Assembly (NCBI GenBank): GCA_002469525.1
Contig: DKME01000066.1
Location: 23,324-30,131, forward strand
DNA: 6,808 bases
Reading direction: 5' to 3'
DNA from: Actinobacteria bacterium UBA7422
GTDB lineage: Bacteria > Actinomycetota > Actinomycetes > S36-B12
Part shown: piece after piece, positions 1 through 6,808 of the stretch
Position numbering within the stretch: position 1 is the first letter of the stretch
How the letters are laid out: the number at the start of each line of letters is the position of its first letter
Notes under the pieces: generated by a model
Database searches by the model: none
What the model was told of the DNA's origin: nothing
Seen by the model: the letters and a program-made list of their open reading frames with translations, nothing else
Position numbers and translations under genes: made by a program

Positions 1-3000
1 TTGGCGCTCGTCCACTCTCGTTTTTCAACAAATACGTTTCCGTCCTGGCCGCTTGCGCATCCCTATCGGCTGATCGCGCATAACGGGGAAATAAATACGG
101 TTCGCGGAAATCGGAATTGGATGACCGCCCGTGAGGCCATGTTGACCTCTGACATTTTGCCCGGTGACATGACCAGGCTGTTCCCCATTTGTTCACCCGA
201 TGCAAGTGACTCCGCCTCATTTGATGAGGCACTCGAACTGCTCCACCTAGGGGGTCGGTCACTGCCTCATGCGGTTCTCATGATGATTCCTGAAGCCTGG
301 GAAAACAATGCCGACATGTCAGCCGCACGTAGGGCATTTTATGAGTTTCACGCGACGATCATGGAGCCGTGGGACGGTCCGGCAAACGTATGCTTCACTG
401 ACGGAAGCGTGATCGGGGCGGTCCTTGATCGCAATGGTCTACGACCGGGCCGCTTTTGGGTGTGCGACGACGGCTTGGTCGTCTTGGCTTCCGAGGCGGG
501 AGTGCTCGATATCGACCCCAGCACGATAGTGCGAAAAGGACGGTTGCAACCGGGAAAAATGTTCTTAGTTGACACGGTTCAGGGTCGAGTAATTGAAGAT
601 GAGGAAATAAAGGACACTCTCGCGAGTGAAAATCCATATCAGGAGTGGCTCGCGCGTGAGCTCATTCACCTAGGTGCATTGCCTGAACGAGAGCATGTGG
701 TGCACACAAGGGATTCAGTCGCTCGACGTCAACAAACATTTGGTTACACCCAAGAGGATCTCAGACTAATCCTTGAACCGATGGCTCGAAGCGGAACAGA
801 AGCAATTGGGTCGATGGGAACGGATACGCCCATTGCTGCGCTGTCGGATCGTCCGCGCATGCTGTTCGACTATTTCAGTCAGCTTTTTGCCCAGGTGACC
901 AACCCTCCACTGGACGCAATCCGGGAAGAAATCGTAACGTCTTTGGGCAGCATTATTGGACCCGAAGGGAACCTGCTTGAAGCGTCCCCGGGGCATTGCC
1001 GCCAAGTTGTTCTGCCATTTCCTGTCATTGATAACGACGAACTGGCCAAGATCCTGCATATCAATGCAGATGGGCGCTTGCCTGAGTTTGCGGCAGCACG
1101 CATCAAGGGTTTATATAGCGTGTACGGCGGGGGAGCTGCACTCGAGAAGCGGATCCTTGAGATTTTTAACGAGGTAGACGCACTCATTCGACAGGGTAAA
1201 AGATTTATCGTCTTGTCTGATCGCGACAGTAATGCAAGTCAGGCCCCGATCCCGTCCCTCTTGCTATGCGCGGCTGTTCACCACCATTTAGTTCGTACAA
1301 AAAACCGCACCATGATCAGCCTGCTCATCGAGTCAGGCGATGTTCGTGAGGTACATCATGTTGCGCTCCTCGTTGGTTACGGTGCAGCCGCTGTGAATCC
1401 GTATCTTGCCCTCGAAAGCGTTGAAGACTTGGTCCGCCGAAATGTAATCTCCGATATTTCACCGGAAAAGGCGATGCGTAATCTCATAAAGTCTTTGGGT
1501 AAGGGACTTCTCAAGGTGATGTCCAAAATGGGTGTGTCAACCGTCGCCTCGTATCGCGGAGCACAGATCTTTGAGGCAATTGGTTTGTCACATGAATTTG
1601 TCGAGCGATACTTCACGGGAACGACATCTCAACTCGGGGGAATTGGAATTGATGTAATCGCGGAGGAAAACGCCGCACGCCATGCGGATGCCTATCCCGT
1701 TTCTGGGATTTCTCCGTCCCACCGAACGCTACGTGACGGAGGTGAGTACCAGTGGCGTCGTGAGGGATCACCGCATCTATTCGACCCTGAGACAGTGTTT
1801 AGGCTCCAGCATGCAACCAGGTCCAAGCGTTTCGACATTTTTCAGGACTACACGGCGCGGGTCAATGACCAGTCGAAACGACTGATGACTTTACGGGGTT
1901 TATTCGAGTTCAACTCAGAACGAGAGCCCATTTCGATACAGGACGTCGAGTCAATCGAGAGCATCGTCAAAAGATTTTCAACGGGAGCCATGTCCTATGG
2001 ATCCATTTCGGCTGAGGCTCACGAAACGTTGGCCATCGCAATGAACCGAATTGGAGCAAAGTCCAATACGGGTGAAGGCGGTGAGGATTCAGAACGCTTC
2101 TTACCAATGCCGAATGGAGATCTGAAACGATCAGCGATCAAGCAGGTAGCCTCTGGTCGATTCGGAGTGACCAGCGAATATTTGGTCAACAGTGATGACA
2201 TTCAAATCAAAATGGCCCAGGGGGCCAAGCCGGGTGAAGGTGGGCAATTACCAGGACACAAGGTGTATCCGTGGATTGCCAAAACTAGGCATTCGACTCC
2301 TGGAGTGACGCTCATTTCGCCGCCACCGCACCATGACATTTATTCCATTGAAGATTTGGCGCAGTTGATCCACGATTTAAAGAATGCAAATTCACAGGCT
2401 CGAATTCACGTGAAACTCGTTGCAGAAGTCGGAGTGGGAACGGTCGCAGCAGGTGTGGCCAAAGCACATGCAGACGTAATTTTGATTTCCGGGCACGACG
2501 GTGGCACAGGTGCCTCTCCGCTGACTTCTCTCAAACATGCGGGTGCCCCGTGGGAACTGGGTCTGGCTGAGACACAACAAACTCTTCTGCTGAACGGTTT
2601 ACGCGACAGGGTGGTTGTTCAAGCCGATGGTCAACTCAAGACTGGGCGCGACGTTGTAATCGCGGCTCTTCTCGGGGCCGAAGAATTTGGTTTCGCAACA
2701 GCACCTCTGGTTGTCATGGGCTGCATCATGATGCGCGTATGTCATTTGGACACATGCCCGGTGGGTGTTGCCACTCAGAATCCCGTTTTGCGTGAAAAGT
2801 TCACGGGAAAGCCAGAGTTCGTCGAGACATTTTTTGAATACATCGCTGAGGAAGTTCGCGAGCTACTAGCAGAGCTTGGCTTCACCTCATTAGACGAAGC
2901 GATCGGTCAGGTTGAAGTCTTGAATACGAATAGAGCGATAGCTCACTGGAAAGCCGATGGCATGGACCTCGCTCCAATCTTGCACGTCCCCAACGTGGAA

Positions 3001-3867
3001 GACCTCGGCCATCGTAGACACATGCAGGACCAAGATCATGGTTTGGAACACGCACTTGATCAAGAGTTAATTGCAATGAGCGCTGATGCACTTGAATCAG
3101 GACTGCCCACGAAGATTGAAGTCCCGATCAGGAATGTGAATCGAACTGTTGGCACGATGCTGGGTAGTGCAATAACTACACGCGGTGGTTTGCCCGACGG
3201 GACAATCGACATCTCGTTCACCGGGTCGGCAGGACAAAGTTTTGGTGCGTTTATTCCGCAAGGGTTAACACTCCACCTAGTTGGAGACGCCAACGACTAT
3301 GTTGGAAAAGGTCTTTCTGGAGGCCGAATCGTCATACACCCGCATCCAACCGCACCCTTTGAACCGGGTGAAAACACGATAGCGGGCAACGTGATCGGGT
3401 ACGGCGCGACTTCTGGCGAATTATTCTTGCGAGGCAAAGTCGGTGAAAGATTCTGTGTCCGAAATTCAGGAGCTCACGCTGTCGTCGAAGGCGTCGGTGA
3501 CCACGGGTGCGAGTACATGACCGGCGGGCGCGTTGCAGTACTAGGCCCGGTGGGCCGTAACTTCGGCGCCGGCATGTCAGGTGGAATTGCCTATCTGCTC
3601 GACCTGGACCCTTCGCTAATTAACCATGAATTGGTTGAACTGAATCAACTCGATGACATTGACGCATTGGAACTTTTCGAGTTGATTACAAAGCACGTTG
3701 TCCACACCGATTCAACAAAAGGCAGGGAGCTTCTTGCAACCTGGGCAGCTTCGGTGACACGATTCACGAAAGTGATTCCTCGTGACTACAAAAAAGTACT
3801 TGAAATTGAAGCCGATGCACTCAGCCGTGGGGAAGACCCCATGTTGGCGATCATGAGCAGGATTTAA
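1..3867 (+). CDS. gltB: Glutamate synthase [NADPH] large (alpha) subunit, 5'-truncated by window edge
   Basis: Makes glutamate from glutamine and 2-oxoglutarate in the cytoplasm (GOGAT step of ammonia assimilation), working with GltD. The visible 1288 residues begin inside the class II glutamine amidotransferase domain. HSRFSTNT (5-12), AHNGEINT (26-33) and D70 match the glutamine-binding Arg, oxyanion-hole Asn-Gly and Asp of the family; by recalled Azospirillum numbering about 200 residues, including catalytic Cys1, are missing. The first TTG is therefore an internal Leu, not a start. Next come the central domain (about 240-600), the FMN/2-oxoglutarate barrel (about 640-1020: GAMSYGSIS 662-670, KPGEGGQLPG 743-752, SGHDGGTGASP 830-840), the 3Fe-4S cysteines C908, C914 and C919 (C-x5-C-x4-C), and the C-terminal glycine-rich GXGXG beta-helix (about 1060-1200). 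The frame is intact to TAA at 3865. GEGGED and NGD are separated by only 8 residues (697-704), so the long insertion of ferredoxin-dependent enzymes is absent, which fits an NADPH enzyme with gltD next door. Confidence 0.97.
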   Translation: MALVHSRFSTNTFPSWPLAHPYRLIAHNGEINTVRGNRNWMTAREAMLTSDILPGDMTRLFPICSPDASDSASFDEALELLHLGGRSLPHAVLMMIPEAWENNADMSAARRAFYEFHATIMEPWDGPANVCFTDGSVIGAVLDRNGLRPGRFWVCDDGLVVLASEAGVLDIDPSTIVRKGRLQPGKMFLVDTVQGRVIEDEEIKDTLASENPYQEWLARELIHLGALPEREHVVHTRDSVARRQQTFGYTQEDLRLILEPMARSGTEAIGSMGTDTPIAALSDRPRMLFDYFSQLFAQVTNPPLDAIREEIVTSLGSIIGPEGNLLEASPGHCRQVVLPFPVIDNDELAKILHINADGRLPEFAAARIKGLYSVYGGGAALEKRILEIFNEVDALIRQGKRFIVLSDRDSNASQAPIPSLLLCAAVHHHLVRTKNRTMISLLIESGDVREVHHVALLVGYGAAAVNPYLALESVEDLVRRNVISDISPEKAMRNLIKSLGKGLLKVMSKMGVSTVASYRGAQIFEAIGLSHEFVERYFTGTTSQLGGIGIDVIAEENAARHADAYPVSGISPSHRTLRDGGEYQWRREGSPHLFDPETVFRLQHATRSKRFDIFQDYTARVNDQSKRLMTLRGLFEFNSEREPISIQDVESIESIVKRFSTGAMSYGSISAEAHETLAIAMNRIGAKSNTGEGGEDSERFLPMPNGDLKRSAIKQVASGRFGVTSEYLVNSDDIQIKMAQGAKPGEGGQLPGHKVYPWIAKTRHSTPGVTLISPPPHHDIYSIEDLAQLIHDLKNANSQARIHVKLVAEVGVGTVAAGVAKAHADVILISGHDGGTGASPLTSLKHAGAPWELGLAETQQTLLLNGLRDRVVVQADGQLKTGRDVVIAALLGAEEFGFATAPLVVMGCIMMRVCHLDTCPVGVATQNPVLREKFTGKPEFVETFFEYIAEEVRELLAELGFTSLDEAIGQVEVLNTNRAIAHWKADGMDLAPILHVPNVEDLGHRRHMQDQDHGLEHALDQELIAMSADALESGLPTKIEVPIRNVNRTVGTMLGSAITTRGGLPDGTIDISFTGSAGQSFGAFIPQGLTLHLVGDANDYVGKGLSGGRIVIHPHPTAPFEPGENTIAGNVIGYGATSGELFLRGKVGERFCVRNSGAHAVVEGVGDHGCEYMTGGRVAVLGPVGRNFGAGMSGGIAYLLDLDPSLINHELVELNQLDDIDALELFELITKHVVHTDSTKGRELLATWAASVTRFTKVIPRDYKKVLEIEADALSRGEDPMLAIMSRI

Positions 3868-3884
3868 TCATGGAAATCAAGGTC

Positions 3885-3889
3885 AGGAG
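3885..3889 (+). promoter_or_regulatory. Ribosome binding site of gltD
   Basis: AGGAG lies 5 nt upstream of the ATG at 3895, inside the 27-nt gltB-gltD gap. No ATG, GTG or TTG occurs in the gltD frame between the gltB stop and this ATG, so the site and the absence of alternatives fix the start. Confidence 0.8.
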
Positions 3890-3894
3890 TAACA

Positions 3895-5349
3895 ATGGGT
3901 GATCCACGAGGCTTCCTCACTACAGATCGAGAACTTCCTAAGCGACGTCCAGTGGACGTCAGGATTCGTGACTGGCGCGAAGTATACGAAGATTTTGAAG
4001 CGCGAGACGTGGAGTTGCAGGCGGGCCGTTGTATGGACTGTGGCATTCCCTTCTGCCACAACGGGTGTCCATTGGGCAACCTGATCCCTGAGTGGAATGA
4101 GTTAATTCACGACCGTGATTGGGGCGCTGCGATTGAGCGCCTGCATGCAACCAACAACTTCCCCGAATTCACCGGACGCTTGTGCCCGGCGCCGTGCGAG
4201 ACGGCGTGTGTTCTAGGGATCAACGAAGACCCTGTAACGATAAAGCAGGTCGAAGTGTCAATTGTGGACCGAGCCTGGCAAGCGGGATGGATTAGTCCTG
4301 CTCCTCCTGAAAGTTTGACGGGTCGAACGGTTGCTGTAATCGGTTCGGGCCCCGCCGGGTTGGCAGCTGCCCAACAACTGGCGCGAGCGGGGCACACTGT
4401 CGCAGTCTTCGAACGTGCAGACCGGATCGGTGGTCTACTGCGCTACGGAATTCCTGAGTTCAAAATGGAGAAGCATCATCTTGACCAGCGACTCGGTCAG
4501 TTGGAGGCTGAAGGCGTTAAGTTTCGAGCTGGAATTGAGATTGGGGTTGACCTCACCGGATCGGACCTCAGGCATCGCTATGACGCCACGGTCGTGTGTG
4601 TTGGTTCGACGGTCGCACGAGAACTTGAAGTTCCGGGTCGGGACCTAGACGGCATTTATCAGGCGATGGAGTTTTTGCCTCTTGCCAATCGCGTTCAAGA
4701 AGGAGATCTCACCGAGTCTCCCTATGACGTGGCTGGAAAGCACGTCGTGATTTTGGGTGGGGGTGATACGGGGGCTGACTGTTTGGGTACCTCGCATCGC
4801 CAGGGTGCCGCGAGCGTGACTCAATTGGAAATCATGCCTAACCCAGGTACCGAACGAAGTGAGTTCTCACCTTGGCCGACCTACCCAATGATCTATCGGG
4901 TTTCAAGCGCGCACGAAGAGGGGGGAGAGCGTCTCTTCTCGGTGTCAACCCAAAAATTTCACAGCGCAGACAACCAAAAGGTTTCAGGAATCGAACTTGC
5001 CGAAGTTGAATTCGTTGACGGAAGTTTTGCCGTTGTCCCCGGAACCGAGCAAGTTCTTAAAGCCGACGTCGTGTTATTAGCCATGGGATTCACCGGCCCT
5101 GAGCCGGCTCCCTACGTTGAGCAGCTTGGACTAGAACTCGATTCACGTGGCAATATCAAGCGCGGCGAGGATTTTTCCACAGAATCAGAAGGCGTGTTTG
5201 TTGCAGGGGATGCTGGTCGAGGCCAGTCGCTTATCGTGTGGGCGATAGCAGAGGGTCGTGCAGCCGCTGCAGCCGTTGACCAATTCCTGATGGGCAGTTC
5301 AAATCTTCCACGCCCCATCACGGCATTTGATCGACCACTTGTTGTATAA
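3895..5349 (+). CDS. gltD: Glutamate synthase [NADPH] small (beta) subunit
   Basis: A 484-residue FAD/iron-sulfur oxidoreductase that passes electrons from NADPH to GltB; complete and close to the usual length of about 470-490. The N-terminal domain carries cysteines C46-x2-C49-x4-C54-x3-C58 and C97-x3-C101-x3-C105, the arrangement associated with the low-potential 4Fe-4S clusters of GltD and dihydropyrimidine dehydrogenase. The FAD Rossmann motif is G150-S-G152-P-A-G155, with E173 at the end of the second strand for the FAD ribose. The second nucleotide motif, GGGDTGADC (288-296), belongs to the NADPH-binding domain. The C-terminal FAD contact is VFVAGDAGRGQSLIVWAI (434-451); many relatives have an Arg or Met-Arg where AG (440-441) stands here, a minor variation. 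The start is ATG with AGGAG 5 nt upstream. It follows gltB after 27 nt and is read in the same frame. Other members of this family pair with different partners, but the adjacent gltB settles the role. Confidence 0.97.
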   Translation: MGDPRGFLTTDRELPKRRPVDVRIRDWREVYEDFEARDVELQAGRCMDCGIPFCHNGCPLGNLIPEWNELIHDRDWGAAIERLHATNNFPEFTGRLCPAPCETACVLGINEDPVTIKQVEVSIVDRAWQAGWISPAPPESLTGRTVAVIGSGPAGLAAAQQLARAGHTVAVFERADRIGGLLRYGIPEFKMEKHHLDQRLGQLEAEGVKFRAGIEIGVDLTGSDLRHRYDATVVCVGSTVARELEVPGRDLDGIYQAMEFLPLANRVQEGDLTESPYDVAGKHVVILGGGDTGADCLGTSHRQGAASVTQLEIMPNPGTERSEFSPWPTYPMIYRVSSAHEEGGERLFSVSTQKFHSADNQKVSGIELAEVEFVDGSFAVVPGTEQVLKADVVLLAMGFTGPEPAPYVEQLGLELDSRGNIKRGEDFSTESEGVFVAGDAGRGQSLIVWAIAEGRAAAAAVDQFLMGSSNLPRPITAFDRPLVV

Positions 5350-5385
5350 AGATTCGAGTGTAATCGTTTACAGTAAGGTGTATTC
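5350..5385 (+). other. gltD-pyk intergenic gap, no terminator seen
   Basis: This 36-nt stretch has no inverted repeat followed by a T-run, so nothing in it would obviously stop transcription coming from gltD. It contains a second TAA (5374-5376) in the shared gltD/pyk frame and the weak pyk ribosome binding site. Co-transcription of pyk with gltBD is the simplest reading, although a weak internal promoter overlapping the gltD stop cannot be excluded. Confidence 0.6.
5375..5380 (+). promoter_or_regulatory. Ribosome binding site of pyk (weak)
   Basis: AAGGTG lies 5 nt before the ATG at 5386, a poorer match to the Shine-Dalgarno consensus than the AGGAG of gltD. The start is still forced: an in-frame TAA at 5374-5376 leaves no room for an earlier start, and the next in-frame Met is residue 28, beyond the conserved N-terminal strand. 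Confidence 0.6.
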
Positions 5386-6808
5386 ATGAGAAGAGCCAAG
5401 ATCGTTGCGACCCTGGGACCAGCAACTGCTAGCGCAGAGGGCGTATTGGAACTTGTCAATGCTGGCATGGATGTAGCTCGGTTAAACCTCTCGCACGGCG
5501 AACATGCAGATCACGCCGATTCCTATCGTTGGGTTCGCGAGGCCTCTGATATCTCAGGTCGCAGCGTGGCAATTTTGGTTGACCTCCAAGGTCCAAAAAT
5601 CAGGCTCGGCCGATTTGCATCAGGACCGGTGGAGTTAGTGGTGGGCGAAGAATTCATCGTCACCACGGAGGATTGTCCAGGGGATGCGAACATGGTCTCG
5701 ACAACTTTTGCGGGGCTTCCGGGAGATGTTAACCCTGGGGACCGAGTCCTCGTGGATGACGGACGAATCGAATTGCAAGTGATCAAGGTGGTCGGGCCTC
5801 GCGTGCACACGGTCGTGATCGACGGCGGAATAGTCTCCAACAATAAGGGATTTAATCTGCCGGGTGTCTCGGTAAGTGTTCCGGCCCTCTCGGAAAAAGA
5901 CCGCGACGATTTGCGTTGGGGACTACGCAATGGGGCCGACCTAGTTGCACTGTCGTTTGTGCGATCCTCGGCCGACATCCACGACGTGCATTCGATCATG
6001 GACGAAGAAGGGATTCGAATCCCAGTCCTCGCCAAAGTGGAAAAACCTCAGGCAGTTGACAACCTCGAAGACATTATTGCCGCGTTTGACGGAGTAATGG
6101 TGGCTCGTGGGGATCTGGGAGTCGAACTCCCGCTTGAAATGGTTCCACTTGTGCAAAAGCGGGCCATCCAAATGTGCCGGGAGGCTGGTAAGCCGGTGAT
6201 CGTTGCGACCCAGATGTTGGACTCGATGATCTCCGAAAGCCGACCGACCAGAGCCGAGGTGAGCGACGTAGCAAATGCTGTCCTCGACGGAGCCGACGCG
6301 CTGATGCTCTCGGGAGAGACCAGCGTTGGCGTAAGGCCAGCTCATGCCGTTGAGACCATGTCGACAATTATCGAGCATTTGGAAGAAGAGGCATTGGATC
6401 GAATCCCACCTCTGCAAGACTCACCGACAGGGTCTACGGCGCGGGCGGTCACACATGCGGCAGTGGACGTTGCGGCGGGGACGGGTTCCACATACCTCAT
6501 TGCTTTCACTGAAACTGGGCGTTCCGCTCGGCTTATTTCACGGTGGCGCGCGCATACTCGATTGCTAGCTTTCACGCCAAACCCACGGGTACGAAGCCAG
6601 CTCTCTTTGACATGGGGTGTGGAGACGTTTTTAGTGCCACAGGTGAGTCACACTGACGACATGGTGGCCCAAGTGGATAAAGCATTGCTCGAAATCGGTC
6701 GTGCTACAGCAGGGGAGCGTGTAGTTATTGTTGCAGGTGTCCCACCCGGGGTTGCGGGTACCACCAATGGAATGCGGGTCCACAAAATGGGTACCGCGTC
6801 CCGTGGTG
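5386..6808 (+). CDS. pyk: Pyruvate kinase, 3' end cut by window edge
   Basis: Transfers phosphate from phosphoenolpyruvate to ADP, giving pyruvate and ATP, in the cytoplasm as the last step of glycolysis. The 474 visible codons are open and uninterrupted, ending mid-codon; family length is about 470-490, so only a few residues and the stop should be missing. The A domain starts with MRRAKIVATLGPA. RLNLSHG (32-38) supplies R32, N34 and S36 of the substrate/cation site, and DLQGPKIRLG (66-75) supplies D66 and R73. The B domain spans about 74-168. The active-site signature IPVLAKVEKPQAV (212-224) holds catalytic K217 and Mg-ligand E219; D243 in ARGDLG is the second Mg ligand, and T275 in VATQMLDS is the conserved active-site Thr. 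The C domain (about 345 on) has the loop FTETGRSAR (374-382), where the family binds phosphorylated effectors, and ends with GVAGTTNGMRVHKMG. L67, Q68, K71 and L74 match the K+-independent subgroup. Confidence 0.97.
   Translation, partial: MRRAKIVATLGPATASAEGVLELVNAGMDVARLNLSHGEHADHADSYRWVREASDISGRSVAILVDLQGPKIRLGRFASGPVELVVGEEFIVTTEDCPGDANMVSTTFAGLPGDVNPGDRVLVDDGRIELQVIKVVGPRVHTVVIDGGIVSNNKGFNLPGVSVSVPALSEKDRDDLRWGLRNGADLVALSFVRSSADIHDVHSIMDEEGIRIPVLAKVEKPQAVDNLEDIIAAFDGVMVARGDLGVELPLEMVPLVQKRAIQMCREAGKPVIVATQMLDSMISESRPTRAEVSDVANAVLDGADALMLSGETSVGVRPAHAVETMSTIIEHLEEEALDRIPPLQDSPTGSTARAVTHAAVDVAAGTGSTYLIAFTETGRSARLISRWRAHTRLLAFTPNPRVRSQLSLTWGVETFLVPQVSHTDDMVAQVDKALLEIGRATAGERVVIVAGVPPGVAGTTNGMRVHKMGTASRG

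Noticed and set aside
1..3. TTG at position 1 as a start codon for a short gltB
   Set aside because: The following residues (ALVHSRFSTNT) are an internal strand of the amidotransferase domain, where relatives also read Ala-Leu-Ala-Leu-Val-His; the gene simply continues left of the window.
3868..3894. Possible terminator or regulatory hairpin between gltB and gltD
   Set aside because: The 27 nt contain no inverted repeat or T-run; only the ribosome binding site is supported.
5112..5468. 118-codon minus-strand frame spanning the gltD-pyk junction
   Set aside because: Crosses the ends of two well-supported genes, and its Ser/Ala/Pro-rich composition mirrors their complement; no motif supports it as a gene.
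5523..6035. 170-codon open frame on the minus strand
   Set aside because: Lies wholly antisense to the conserved pyruvate kinase coding sequence; its Ser/Thr/Arg/Pro-rich translation is typical of a complement-strand shadow and shows no recognisable domain.
5941..6417. 158-codon open frame on the minus strand
   Set aside because: Antisense to the catalytic part of pyk and overlapping another antisense frame; no family resemblance in the translation.
1..6808. A novel system, mobile element, CRISPR array or RNA gene
   Set aside because: Almost every base belongs to three conserved housekeeping genes; no direct-repeat arrays, terminal inverted repeats, transposase-like proteins, or tRNA/rRNA-like segments were seen on either strand.

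Overview
The window is ordinary core metabolism from what looks like an actinobacterium. It holds three forward-strand genes packed head to tail: the 3' part of gltB (glutamate synthase large subunit), all of gltD (small subunit), and nearly all of pyk (pyruvate kinase), which runs off the right edge. Support for an actinobacterial source is the gltB-gltD-pyk order, the pyruvate kinase beginning MRRAKIVATLGPA with a DLQGPKIRLG metal/ADP loop, and the overall flavour of the proteins. Base composition looks near balanced rather than strongly GC-rich, and A/T-ending codons are common. That would fit one of the lower-GC actinobacterial lineages (for example some planktonic or small-genome groups), but this placement is inference from recall and the rank is uncertain.

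Layout: 1-3867, gltB without its N-terminal part. The first codon, TTG, is an internal Leu, not a start, and the catalytic Cys1 and about 200 residues lie outside the window. 3868-3894 is a 27-nt gap carrying the gltD ribosome binding site. 3895-5349 is gltD. 5350-5385 is a 36-nt gap carrying a weaker ribosome binding site for pyk. 5386-6808 is pyk, missing only its last few codons and stop. No RNA gene, mobile element, CRISPR array, strong hairpin terminator or long non-coding stretch is visible.

How the genes work together: GltB and GltD form NADPH-dependent glutamate synthase. GltD takes electrons from NADPH through FAD and iron-sulfur clusters to the FMN of GltB, where 2-oxoglutarate and glutamine-derived ammonia become glutamate. 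Pyruvate kinase makes pyruvate and ATP at the end of glycolysis, feeding the TCA cycle that supplies 2-oxoglutarate. The short gaps suggest one transcript. I found no evidence of an undescribed system. The points worth a second look are modest: a K+-independent-type signature in pyruvate kinase, all three genes lying in one reading frame separated only by stop codons, and a -10-like TATAAA over the gltD stop.
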